Positions 37,001 through 48,583 of a stretch of DNA of 64,000 nucleotides are shown here, in pieces. The notes under the pieces are model-generated. The model had not been told where the DNA came from and did no database searches. It worked only from the letters and a program-made list of their open reading frames with translations. A program made the position numbers and the translations under genes. Each line of letters starts with the position of its first letter. Within the stretch, counting starts at the first letter, position 1. The DNA comes from Lonicera japonica (Eukaryota; Streptophyta; Magnoliopsida; Dipsacales; Caprifoliaceae), in NCBI GenBank assembly GCA_021464415.1, contig CM038470.1:6584394-6648393 (forward strand), in the 5' to 3' direction.

Positions 37001-40000
37001 GAAGCCTGGGAATGCGAGCCAGAAGAATCACTTGATGTTTCTTCTGAATATATACCAAACTCAACTCCAGTACCCACTGAGCTGGTATCTTTTCTTCTCT
37101 TGTGGGCCCCACTGGGATGCGCACATCGTACAACTGCTCTGTTTTCCACAGTTTCTGGGTATACACCAGAACCGCCACTAAGGTGGCATGGAGATTCATC
37201 AACAACACACATATTGTCATTGAGAATCTCTTCACCGTCATTTGTACGGCTAGTATTCAGAAAATTTTCTTGAGCATCGTAGAACACTTCACCTGTAAAT
37301 GTTATACATGGAACATAAGCTATAAAAGACAGATAATTTATGTCAGGATTTCAGTAAACATTTAAATTGGAAAATTAGCAGGATTTATATTTAAAAAAAT
37401 TCTATACTAATTAGAGGTAGGGTTAGATTAGTTGGAATTTATTTCAGTATCTGAAGACGCTAAAGCCTCATAAATTATCATCCAATTTTCTGCAATTCCA
37501 GGTTATCTAAAACTCCTTGAGACTGTTCTTAGCAACATTATCTTCTTCACAGTCATTTGCTTTCTCAAGCAATATCACATCAAAGAAATTCCTCTGGTTT
37601 TAAATATGGGAAGTTTCTGAGTTATCCCAATCAGAATTAGAGATTGATAGAAAAATAAGAAACTATTCTTTAATGTTATCTATGTGAGTAAAATTTTGTT
37701 TTTTTCATCTTCTTTGCAAACTATAAGGCCAAAAATTTTGCTTCCCTAGTTGCTGATGCAGGTCAGGAATAGAATTGGAGAAAAAGAGAGGAGGGAGGAT
37801 GAGACTCTTTTTCTTTTCTTTTAGAGTCGTCACCAATTCGGTCAGTAAAATAAACAAGGGCAGGGCGGCAGTGCAGATCCACAGGTAAGCTGTCCCAAAA
37901 AGATGGGGCGTGGGAGCGAAAAGTGGGACAAAGGAGGGCGGAGATGAAGATATTTACCTAAAGTAATAATTTCTAAGTCCAATAAAACTTTTAACCATAA
38001 AATTATACAATTCAGTTTCAAAATCATAAAGCCCATTGATTCCTCGTTTGTTCGTCACCAGTTAGCTTTTTCTGGCCAAAAAAACATATTGTGCATTGTT
38101 TATGACATGAAGACATCGACTTAATTATATCAAGCTACATTTTGCCTATTTTGCAAGATATCATAAATCCATGCATGTGCATCTGCAAATGAGTAGAATA
38201 TCTCGCATAATAATATCCTACATGTTTCTTGTATCTAAATGCAACAGTATTTTTACAATACCTATTTCAGAATAAAGATGCTCCTTGAAGAGAAATCGTT
38301 CATTGGTTGTCCCTGTAAACCATGAAGAAATGCATCTTGCAGCTTGTGCTATACTATCAAATTCCCATCTTTTCATAAATTTGGCCTCTATAGCTAGATA
38401 CGTATCAGTCTGCCCACATGGGAAATGAATAAATGATTAAAAATGACATTCATATACAAAATACAAACAGAATGGAAGATATTATAATACCTGAAGCTCA
38501 TTCAGGTAATTGATACCACGAACATCAGTCCATGCAACTTCAAAGACAATGAAACCATACAAGGTCCTACGCAAGTTGCTATTTAAAACCAAAGATTTCC
38601 TCAGTTTCTTTACAGGTAGCAAGGCCTTTCTTTTCTTCCTAGATGAAGTAGCAGCATCAATCAATGCTGACAATTTTCTAAAAGTATTTGATTTACTTGA
38701 ATTTAACTTGGAGCTCCTCTCCTTTAGCCGTTTAGAGTTTGCAAAGGGAGATAGCCTGGACTGCAAACATATAAAAATAATAAATAAATAAAACAATATA
38801 TTATGTACCTGCAACCCTTAAAGAGAGAGAGAGAGAGAGCTAGAGGCTATATTGAAACATTTAGCTATCCTTAGCAACCTTAGTGACCATCAATTGCCAA
38901 AAGTGAGCAGGGCCGGAAACAAGGTCTTGCACCCACGGTCTATTGTCCACCAAGACATAGAATCTTTTACTTTCAGGAGCAAGGAAAAGATTGAGATCTG
39001 AAAGATAAGACTGCAAGTCCCTGCAAGACATGGTAAGTCAATTTACTGAATAGTCAACAGGCCAATAAAAAATCAGTCCAAATTTTGGAATCTCTAAATT
39101 TTCAAAATGGTTGCCGATTCCGAATACATTGCTTTAAGAAAATTCATAATTCAAAATGTAAATATTGTTTCAATGTAGGGAGGAGGGTCGAATGGTTTTC
39201 GAGATTTCCAGTCCAGCCTGTGGTCCTAAAGTTGACCACAAATATCATACATGACTGGAAAAACTATAGAAAAGGAGAACTGTAATGCCAACTCTTGCTT
39301 TCGAAATAAATAAGTCTGAATATTTAGATAAAAGGTCGTGACCAATGCAACAGGCTGGCAAGCATGATAATGTACTAGAAATGTCAGGTGCCAGACAATG
39401 TTACCCGGCCTCATTTTAGAGGGAAAAAAATTGAAAATACAATTTGCTATGTTTATTTGTTCAATAGAAAAATGATGATGGTACATATTTAAAAATGGAA
39501 AACTAATAAGGTGTAAAAGAACATGATAGACGATTACAATTTCCTTCTTCTTTACCCCCAGATAACCATAAAAACAAAACCATGTAAAGTCTAAGCAAGC
39601 GATCCTCCCACCAATCCATATTCATGAGGTGTCAACCCAATGCCATCTTTTTTTTCCATGCAAAACAATCAATCTCTTTAAGACAAATATATACACACCC
39701 AGTATGCAGTTGATACTAAAATTCAGAAATCACATCTAAAGTGGCGTGCAAATTCTGCAAATACACGCCATACACCACAACTCTCTCCCGCTTGAATTTT
39801 GAAGGTCAAACACAACTCTCAGTCCCTCTCATTATTGTTGCTATCTTTGTACACATTATCCATATCTGTGTAATATGAAAGCTGCGTGTGAGTCTTATTT
39901 TTGTGGGACTTTCATAACAACATTTAAGGGCCAATCTACTCACGTACAGAAGGAATACGCCTTAATCTATGTACACATATGCATCTGTAAATTGAGAATA

Positions 40001-41099
40001 ATTGCAGTTGGCAATGGTAGTGAGGTAATGGCAATAAATTCTCTACGAAAGCGGACAGGGCCGTATGCAGGGGTCATATGTAATATGGATAGTTCCATAA
40101 GCACTAGTAATTCTCAAAAAGGTGGACAGTGACGCAAGCATGAATAACTATGTGGAAACATGCATGAGGACGTATGGGCGAGTTATAACTAGCATCAATC
40201 ACATTACAGCAATCTTTTTCAGTAGCTATCAACCAACAAAGTTCTCCTAATTAATGTTCAGTGACTTAAATATGAAATTAGCAGCATTATGTGTGTGCTT
40301 ACCATTAAACTCAAAGTAAAACAAAAGCTTATAATTCCATAATCAGTAATCACAATATACGCAAACTGCATATGAAGAAAAACAATATTACTGGTAGTAT
40401 CTTCAAGAGTCGATTAAAAAATTGTGATAGTGTAGATGTAGTATTTCATCAAAATGAAAGAAAATATCAAAGTGTAAAAGCAAACTGAAAGATAATTAAT
40501 TACAAATTGAAAATCGAGGGGAGGGGAGGGGAGGGGGGGGAGCATTGCATTGCATTAATTCTTACCCAACTTGTAAACTGGTCAAGGGAAAAATGCAGCG
40601 GGCATTGTCGCCATTCCCCATCCAAATCATGACCCTAGCCCCGCCTAAAGCTCCAAATTAAATATAAACCACTGCACAATCATCCATAAACAAAAAACAA
40701 ATCTTATTAGCCCTACAGAGCAATTAAAACAACACCATATTCATATTTCGCTTGTGGATTATCCGTTAAACAAAAAACAATCTAATTAGCCCACACAATG
40801 TATATATACATGTACAACGAAAAGAAAAATTTAAATGTATAAACGTATAGAGAAAGAGAAAGAGAGGGCGGGGGAATAGAACCTGAAGATGATTTGTCAA
40901 GGGAATGCCACGGAGAATAAGTAGAGGAGGAGAAAGACGAAGAAAATGCCGCTGAAGTTCATCATAAAAGAAAGAGAGAGGGTCTCTACGAGAGAGAGAC
41001 ACGTTGACGGCGAAGATACCGAAAGGCAGCCAAATAGGGAGATGGACGGAAAACTACACCACACCGGACGCTCGCCACGAAGAAAATAACCAATTTCAT
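34050..41099 (-). CDS. Multi-pass membrane protein of unknown function, nine exons
   Basis: I do not recognise this protein by name, though the sequence feels like a conserved single-copy plant family. Exons inferred from frame-consistent GT-AG junctions: 41053 or earlier..40883, 39010..38879, 38760..38491, 38409..38262, 37292..36327, 35584..35346, 35259..35186, 34379..34271, 34106..34050 (stop). All phases agree, giving about 720 residues. The soluble N-terminal half contains FLAPESKRFYVLVDNRPW and a basic SSRKKRKALLPVKKLRK stretch. A serine/acid-rich linker follows (SEETSSDSSGSHSQASS). The C-terminal half has at least five hydrophobic segments (e.g. FEVILFPLWFLLSVIW, VLYPVIWILSEILY), then a charged cytosol-like tail. 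Exon 1 is open from 41053 but has no ATG in frame; ATG 41099 is one base out of frame, so an indel, an unseen upstream exon or a non-AUG start is needed. Exon 8 has a CAGCAG acceptor, which could add one Ser. Confidence 0.82.
40515..40541. repeat. G-rich tract in intron 1 (GAGGGG repeats)
   Basis: GAGGGG repeats followed by a run of nine G on the plus strand; four G-runs make a quadruplex possible. The gene's own strand is C-rich here. Confidence 0.7.
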
Positions 41100-42205
41100 C
41101 ACTGCCCACGAAAACAATACAATATTTCTTTTTATTCCTCGTAAAACTATATTCAGCATGAAACGAAACAAAAAATATTTTTATTTACCATAAAACTTTT
41201 TCTTGTAAATACTATAAATTCTAAATGGTTGGATGGTGGAGGTGCCATTCTATCAATGTGGTCATTTCTTATAATTTGTATGTAAATTGAATTGAATAAA
41301 ACTATGTGTAAGGTATATGACTTTGTTTAAATGTATTTTAATCATTTTAATTATAAAATAGTCTAAGTTGTAATGTTTGTTGAAAATATTGCTATGTTGT
41401 ACGTACTATGTGTTTTCATTTTGATCAGAATAATCAAAAAAAATGTTGTTTTGTTGCAATATAACCAAAATGACTTTAGACAAAGTAATGTGCCATATAA
41501 ATGTATTAAATTTAACAACCAAATTGGATGGAATAGTCAAAGTAGTATTTACTCCAAAGTTTGATGACCAAAAAATTGGACGTAATGATCAAAATGGTAC
41601 TCACTCCAAAATTAGATGACCAAATCAGTTCATTTTGAAATTTGATGGTCAGAGTGGTATTAGATTAAAAGTTTAGTGGCCATTTGGGTTGTTTACTCAA
41701 AAAGAAAATAGTTTTTTGGGTGACATTTATTTAATGATAAAATATTGTACATTGATCAGCAAAAACTTATGTAAACAGTCTACTAAAATTTTAACACATG
41801 AGTCTGGTAGCAGCTCCCGTGGTAGAGGAAACTTAAATAAAAGGGTTACAAATGGTTTGTAATTTGAGAAGGAATAAAATAAGACATCTAAGGATGAAGT
41901 GTTTTAGTGGAGGTGAGAAGAAGGAAAACCAAGGTGAAAAGATGGCGGCGGTGACAAAATTTGGGACTGGGCCCTAAATTGCTGGTCCTTTTTGGGAATC
42001 CAACTAATTAAGTACCCAACATCATTATTGTACTTTTTGCTTAATTTATGTTGACTTTTCCTTTTTACTATTTTCTTTGAGGCAATTAGGTATAAGGGCT
42101 CATTATAATAATAATATAATTATAAAGGACATTTAAAAATTAGCTATGTAAATTAAGGACACTATACAAAAAAGACACCAATACCCCTTCCTTATAATAT
42201 CGTCT
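41100..42205. other. Intergenic; possible Mutator-type repeat end
   Basis: Between about 41480 and 41700 the text resembles terminal repeats of plant MULEs (phrases like CCAAATTGGATGGAATAGTC and TTTAGTGGCCATTTGGGTTG, repeated with variation). No partner end or duplication was found. No gene seen. Confidence 0.4.
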
Positions 42206-42214
42206 CATTATAAC

Positions 42215-42860
42215 ACCAACAGCAACCAGAAGGTGCTAAATGCATTTAGCACCCCCTGCACAGCAACCAAAGGGTGCTAAATGCATTTAGCACTACAACC
42301 AAAAAGTACCAGAAGGTGCTAAATACATTTAGCACCCTCTGGACAGCAATCAGAGGGTGCTAAATGCATTTAGCACCAGCTGGACAGCAACCAGAGGGTG
42401 CTAAATGCATTTAGCACCCCCTGGACAGCAACCAGAGGATGCTAAATGCATTTAGCACCCCCTGGACAGCAACCAGAGGGTGCTAAATGCATTTAGCACC
42501 ACAACCAGAAGGTGCTAAATGCATTTAGCACCCGCTAGACAGCAACAATAAAGTGCTAAATGCATTTAGCGCCACAACCAAAAGGTACTAAATGCATTTA
42601 GCACCCTCTAGAGAGCAACCAGAAGGTGCTAAATGCATTTAGCACCCTCTGGACAGCAACCAGAAGGTACTAAATACAATAAGCACCACAACCAGAAGGT
42701 GCTAAATGTATTTTGCACCATCTGGACAGTAACCAAAGGGTGCTACATGCATTTAGCACCATCTAGACAACAACCAGAAGGTGCTAAATGCATTTAGCAC
42801 CTTCTGAACAACAACCATAAGATAACATCACTTGAACAACAAATCAAAAGGTGCTAAAAT
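42215..42860. repeat. Minisatellite with a perfect palindrome in each unit
   Basis: About 16 units. Each holds the palindrome GTGCTAAATGCATTTAGCAC (usually extended by G and C), followed by CTCTGGACAGCAACCAGAG-type spacer or the shorter ACAACCAGAAG. The period is about 41 bp for the long type and about 30 for the short type. Most units keep the palindrome exact while spacers vary; a few at the right end have decayed. Not coding. Confidence 0.95.
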
Positions 42861-43210
42861 AATTTTAGAACCATTACAAAATAGAGAACAACAAAATTGA
42901 TGAGATCAACATCCACTCAATTTATTTATATGTATATAGATATGGATCGACGTAGGGTTCGTAAAAAAATAATAAAAAAAAGAGTTACAATCATATTTTT
43001 TTTTCAAATCTCGCTGGGCTGTCAAAATTGATCGATTTCGATAGCAAAACGACTTCTGATCGTCTTAATTTTTTGTGCGATAATAGTAACTTTGTCTTCC
43101 GAACAACATATCCAAAAATTAGCCAAATCCAACGATTTGATCAAAAGTTATATATGTTTTACTATTGTAGATCTAGAAAAAAAGAATAAGAAGAAGATGA
43201 AGAAGAAGAA

Positions 43211-43245
<35 letters not shown>

Positions 43246-43494
43246 GAACGATGATCCTCTCGGAGATACGACCGGAGAGTAAGGTGGTGGTGGTGGTAAG
43301 ACAACTTCTCTTTTCTCTTATTTTTTGTTTTCTCTCTCTAAACTATGTGTATGTAAGAGAGAATAATATGTTTTTTGTATAATTAGAATAAATGATATAG
43401 TAGGGTAGTTTTGTCCATCAACATTTATCATTTTCCTTAAAATAAATTAATATTATGAAAAGTGTCCTTATTGTAAAATCAAATTATGAAATTA
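42861..43494. repeat. Intergenic with AAG/GAT microsatellite
   Basis: An AAG-rich run at about 43186-43211 passes into (GAT)n at 43212-43248. Flanking sequence holds no supported gene. A frame through the repeat encodes only Lys and Met runs. Confidence 0.6.
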
Positions 43495-43725
43495 GTACTA
43501 CTTCTCTTTATTAAACATGAATCCGTCCTTAAAGTTACAACACATTACGGAGCGAGACCTTATAACCCATTATCTCATTTTCTTTATTCAAAACTTTTTT
43601 TTGAAAAGTGAAAGTACAAAAGGGCAAAATAGGTATGTATTTATCTTTTATGAAAAATTGACATTTATTTTGGGACATCTAACGATGGAAAGAGGGACCA
43701 GCAATTTGGGACGGATGGAGTAGTA
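43495..43725. mobile_element. Possible Stowaway-like MITE, one good end
   Basis: The right end, read in reverse, gives TACTACTCCATCCGTCCC, the start typical of Stowaway (Tc1/mariner) MITEs. The left end (ACTTCTCTTTATTAAACATG, then AATCCGTCC) is only a weak match. Treated as a degenerate copy. Confidence 0.4.
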
Positions 43726-44091
43726 TTTATGATAACCAAATTAAGGAGATAGTTGACAATCTAATTTATGGCGAGCCTAATGTTTATGATTAAATCACTA
43801 AAGATGATATTATATGAGCCAAGTGGGAGAATGTTAATTAATTTATTAATTATTTGTGGTACAAATGATTGGTCATATTTGATACTCTTATTAAATGTGA
43901 TTTGATTGATTACATTTGATAGTGTCATTAAATTGCAACTCATATGGTTAATATTATAAAACTTTATTTCTTTTAAGTTTCATACTTTGATGCTAGGTTG
44001 AAATTATATAAGAAATTTAGTTATATATTTACTTATAAAAGTATATAATATCCATCAATTATGTACTAACTTAAAAATAGCAACACATTTA

Positions 44092-44718
44092 GGGCTCGTT
44101 TGGTTCGAGCTTTTGAGGATTCCTGAAATCCTAAATTCCATTCTATGAGGATTATTTTGTTTGGTTGGAGTTTTAGGTATGAATTTAGGATTAATAGGAA
44201 TCCTAAATTCCCCCATTTTGCCAAAATCTATTCCCTTATAAAGTGGGAGGAATCTTGGATTCCCAATTTGAGGAATCATTTTTTTTTGTCCAAAAACTGT
44301 TTTTTTTCCAGAAAATGCAAAAAAATATTTTTTTCCAGAAAATGAAAAAAAATAAATTTTCCCAGAAAATGAAAAAAAAATTCCAGAAAATTTTAAAAAA
44401 TCTTTTTTTCCCAGAAAGTGAAAAAAAAATTCCAGAAAATTAAAAATATTATTTTTTCCCCAGAAAGTGAAAATATTTTTTTTTTCCAGAAAGTGAAAAA
44501 ATTTATTTTTTTCCAGAAAATGAAAAAAAATATCTTTTTCCCAAAAAATGAAAAAAATTATTTTTCCCCAGAAAATCAAAAAAAAAAATTTGTCGAGTTC
44601 ATTCCTAAAACTCCAACCAAACGAGCATTAATGGAATCCAATAAAGGATGCCAGGAGTAAAGGTTTTTTGGCATCTAGAATGCCAATTCCATTCCTAAAG
44701 TTCGAACCAAACGAGCCC
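44092..44718. mobile_element. MITE-like element with internal TTTCCAGAAAATGAAAAA repeats
   Basis: The ends are inverted repeats: GGGCTCGTTTGGTTCGAGC on the left, GGGCTCGTTTGGTTCGAAC on the right in reverse. The flanking trinucleotides are TTA and TCA, a near match to the 3-bp duplication of PIF/Harbinger elements. The interior 44280-44585 is a tandem array of about nine units around CCAGAAAATGAAAAAA. Long frames across it, on both strands, are artefacts of the repeat (Phe/Lys/Ser-rich). Confidence 0.7.
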
Positions 44719-47700
44719 TCAGGGATTTTATATGTGCAACCAAAGCCCAAATAAATAAACCACTTTTCGACAGTTAAGAAAAACGAATTAAAGACTCAAG
44801 AATAATGTTTTTTTTTATTAAATTGACGAAAGCAACGTATTGAGGTTAGTACTATTACTTATGCCTGTAAAATCATAATTAATTAAAAGATCCTAAATAA
44901 TTATATTATGTAAATGTATGTATGTTATCTGCAGTTATGTTAACTCCAAGGAAGGTAAATTTATATTTGGCTCTCGAGTTGTCTTGCTTAGAAAATACTG
45001 ATGATATTATGATTTTGTTAGAGGATGCTCTTCATTTTATTGTATTTCATGTTATTTATTGATTTGATAATCAAAATTTAAAATTTTTATGCTCCGTTTA
45101 ATAATAATAGAAAAAGTGATAGAAAAAAAAATTGATTTATAAGATATGGAGTTGGAAAATAAATTAAGTGATGTGTTGATATGCATTTTATCTCGTGCGC
45201 TTTTTTACTAGTATATGATAGAGTAAAACTATTAATCTAAACTTTTAAACATGTCATAAAATGACACATGGCAGTCCAAGTCAACACACAAAATTACACA
45301 GTCGAAATGAATTTTAGAGGTGTGATGTTTGATGCCACAGGGACACAAAATTCATGGAAATATTCGTACAAGGTTTAAATAATATTTGGATGAATGAACT
45401 TCAGGAGCTCGACTCTCAGAGCTCTCTTGACGAGCTGAAATGAGCTCCACCCAACCAATGTGTTAGAATGGTTAAGGGGGGTATGGGCTACTGTAAATAC
45501 CTTATTTTACGGCTATTGGAATAAGACATTATCCGCTCTTCAACCAAACATGATCAGACTTAGAAGACATTAAAAATCAAATACTATACTCGAATAGCAC
45601 CAAAAGGGCATATTTGGCACGAATAAAAGTCAAACTTGAGTTCAAATAAGTCTATGAGCCACTAAAGACCAATCGGGCTTCCTTGATGGCAGATCGATTT
45701 TTTGTGTACAACTTGATCAGTTGTCGAATAACTGGATCGGTCTTTTAAACTCACAGATCGGTTTTCTAGCCCTTTGAATCAGTATTCAAGAGGAAAAGTT
45801 CAATATCCTAATATATCAGCTAGAACGGAGCATAAATGAGGATCAGAGGAAGATAGGCCAAAAAATGGGCTAAGTAATTAAAAAAACCAGAAAAGAAGAA
45901 AGAGAGTTAAAGCTGCAAAAAGCAATACAAAAAAGCAAATGCTCGAATTACCTAGAAGATAGATACAATGCCTAAATCTAAAGATAGGAACACGTTGTAA
46001 TATCGTAGATACGTGAGTAAATACTCCATACCAAGTTTATAGAAATGTATTCAAAATTCTTATATTAGTTAAAATTTGAAATCATATTTCAATATCAATC
46101 GAAACAAAAGCGTGTCTTCGAAAAAAAGGTATTATGTTGATCTCTTTAAGTCGGTTTAATCCATTCAATTACTTCCCGTGAATTAATATAATCCAATGTG
46201 AATATTGTATATGAATAAAGATAATGCACGCATGTTAAATAATCCAAAATTTGATCAAGTCAAATGGTATAAATTTACGTAAAACTGATTATGGAATTAG
46301 GCATCTAAGATTATAGACTGAGCATGATAGGAACACCGATCGATCTTGTGTAACAAATGCATATTATGTATGTTTCTGAACATTATTCGTTATTCTTTTG
46401 TATTCAATACATTCAAAAGTATAATATAATTGTGAATACACCCATGCATCTTTAAATTGGTTTTATTTCACTTTTGCATGCTTCCTGGGCATTAAAAAAT
46501 GAAATTAAGCAAACAACCACCAAAGACCAATTGATTTTCCATAGAGTGCTGATCAGTCTTCCATGAACTCAATCGGTTAACATTGTTTTTACCCCAGTTT
46601 GTCTTGTAAATCATGCCATTTTTCCAACATGTTAGTAAAATTGATGCATATGTAAATTTAAGCCTTAAACAATAGTAATTAAGCTTAAACGTGAAAAATA
46701 GCATGTTCATTTAGAAGTCGAAAAGGGCGATGTGCGTATCTAACACCTTCTCATATCGTAACATAATCTCAATCTCACTTTGATTACACAGACAACATTG
46801 TATCAGAAAAGGGTATAAAAACACTTTTATCCATTTTTTTGAGAAATGTATTGGGGACTCTGATTAATAAAAACTCACGTGCTAAGCACACGTGCCCCTC
46901 ATCGGGGCGACGGGGGTTCTATCGGAATTCTCACAGCTACTACCATCAACTATGCATAAAGCATAGAGGCTCCTTCAATTTCATTAAATGCATACTGACC
47001 GTGTTAAATGCTTCTGATTAAGGGGAGAAGTAAGATAAAAAATTGACATGCTCCATCAACAACTACAAATGATGAAATGAGCTCTTAGTCAATGACTTCA
47101 TTACAACCACCAATTAATTAAGCATTGAATACACTGGTAGAAAGCTAAAATAAAAAAGATTGGCTATTTTTAATATATACTCCTATATTCAACAAGTCTG
47201 TAAGCGTAAAAATACTAACAAACTTAGAGAACGGATAGTTTATTAAAGGATAGATCCAGGTAGTGCTAACTTTGATAGTTAAGTTAGCCAGAAAGACTAT
47301 CTTACTTATAATAAGAGTTAAATTCAACATTTTTATCATTTATAAAACATCATCCAGCTCCGAATTGTTCCACGAAAAAGGAGTAACCCTTATTGCCAAA
47401 AAGGGGAACTTCCTCTCTAAAGTCTCTTTGCGATTGGTTTTGTTTTTCTCGTGCCATATACCATTTTCTCTGCCAACTCATCATAAAAAGTTACGAAATA
47501 TTTGATTGTTTAATAAGAAAAATCTATTATAGATTTTTACACGAACAATATGTATTCTCTATTATTTACATTTTGTTAAAAAAAAATCACCATCTAAAAC
47601 AAAAAATTCATAAAAAGTAAGAAAATATCTTCAAAAATTATGGCATTACATATTTCAACTTTACCTTAGCGTAAAAATTTATTATTTATTCGATCCCTTT

Positions 47701-47735
47701 CTATTTTATGTTGCCCTCGGAAGAAAAAATAGGAA
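44719..47735. other. Intergenic, no gene seen
   Basis: AT-rich sequence without recognisable coding or RNA genes. An inverted CACGTG...CACGTG pair (CACGTGCTAAGCACACGTG) occurs at about 46876-46894. Confidence 0.45.
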
Positions 47736-47739
47736 GAAA

Positions 47740-47905
47740 AGTTGGGAGAAAGGGCCCCGGCAACTATGGCTTTTACGCGGGCCGACAGAAGTCTTCACGT
47801 GGGCCTTCATTATTACCCTCCCAAACTGAACGAAAATTCCGGCCCGATATACCATTACGTTCAAGAATTAGGGTTTACCTATTCACTTTCTCCGTATATA
47901 TAATG
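47740..47905 (+). promoter_or_regulatory. Site II / telo-box promoter of the snoRNA pair
   Basis: Within 160 bp lie GGGCCC/TGGGCC-type site II elements (AAGGGCCCCGG, CGCGGGCCG, CACGTGGGCC, CCGGCCCG), a telo-box in reverse (TTAGGGTTTAC, about 47867) and a TATA box (GTATATATAATG, about 47894). This combination is known from plant ribosomal-protein and snoRNA genes. The downstream DNA has no protein frame but carries two snoRNA candidates, which makes a Pol II polycistronic snoRNA transcript the likely product. Confidence 0.6.
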
Positions 47906-48176
47906 CTGTCTATCCCATCCTCTTATCAATCGTGTTGGTTCTTTCTCTTTTAAGCAATTTCATATCATCGCAATATATGGTTGTACGTTAAGTGTTAGAT
48001 CGATTAGGATGGGTTAAATATTGTGTGTAAATATCTATCTGTCTGTCGGCTGTTTTAGAAGTAGTAGAAACCGATGAGGAAGAAATCCCATAGATAGGAA
48101 GTGCCGTATGACACTCCAAACGCAGTAGTGGATAAACGGCGTGCCACGATTATTATTCCCAATTCCCCCAATTCGC

Positions 48177-48209
48177 AAACCCTAGGATTCGAACGTTCCT
48201 CTAGGGTTT
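48177..48209 (+). repeat. Telo-box hairpin
   Basis: AAACCCTAG (48177-48185) and CTAGGGTTT (48201-48209) form a perfect 9-bp stem with a 15-nt loop. It lies within the presumed snoRNA precursor, or is a second regulatory site. Confidence 0.6.
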
Positions 48210-48401
48210 GTCCCTAGGATTAAGTGATCCTTGGGTTTGTTCATTGACTGGGTTTACGTGGTTCCTCCGTCCCCGCTGTGTGTATGATTTGGAACGGGAC
48301 TCTGAGGTTTATTCATTATTTTAAAATTCTCTCTCTTTAGATATATATATGGATTTTATTTATTATTATTATTATTATATGTAATGTGATATAATGTGAA
48401 A

Positions 48402-48549
48402 GGTCCTAGCCACGTCGCCGGAAGCCATGTGCAATGACCGGCGATGCTATGATTGGACCGATAACAAATCCTCTTTCGCATTTTGATAGGAATCTGTGGA
48501 CTGATTTTATACATGTTCATCCACGGGGCCGTTTTGTGCGATTACATCT
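48402..48549 (+). ncRNA. H/ACA-box snoRNA candidate
   Basis: The sequence folds as hairpin-hinge-hairpin-tail. The 5' hairpin has a lower stem GGTCC/GGACC (48402-48406, 48455-48459), an open pocket (TAGCCA / CTATGATT) and an upper stem CGTCGCCGG/CCGGCGATG with one G-U pair. The H box ATAACA (ANANNA) is at 48461-48466, exactly 14 nt from the pocket apex, as required for pseudouridine guides. The 3' hairpin has a lower stem TCGCA/TGCGA and an upper stem CTGTGGA/TCCACGG. The ACA box is at 48544-48546, three bases before the presumed end. I did not identify the target uridines. It lies 35 bp before the C/D snoRNA on the same strand, which suggests one precursor. Confidence 0.72.
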
Positions 48550-48583
48550 GTTTTGATAGCATTTATTTTTAAAATGGAAAATG

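Noticed and set aside
42215..42860. Regular repeats considered as a CRISPR array
   Set aside because: The repeat itself is a perfect palindrome, the spacers are near-identical to one another, and the genome is a plant.
43092..43382. A 96-codon frame with poly-Lys and poly-Met
   Set aside because: It runs through an AAG/GAT microsatellite and has no protein-like content outside it.
44055..44660. Several long Phe/Lys/Ser-rich frames on both strands
   Set aside because: They are translations of a tandem A/T-rich array inside a MITE; frames on both strands and all offsets stay open for the same reason.
48061..48160. GCCGT...ACGGC hairpin with ATAGGA as an H/ACA 3' half
   Set aside because: There is no ACA tail at the expected place and only a five-base-pair stem.
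48177..48209. GGATTCGAAC resembles a tRNA B box
   Set aside because: Flanking bases cannot form a T-stem and there is no A box at the right distance; the segment is a telo-box hairpin.
48050..48320. Further snoRNAs upstream of the H/ACA gene (CCGATGAGG, GTGATCC...CTGA)
   Set aside because: Box C matches are only 5 of 7, closing stems are lacking, and no rRNA-complementary guide was recognised.
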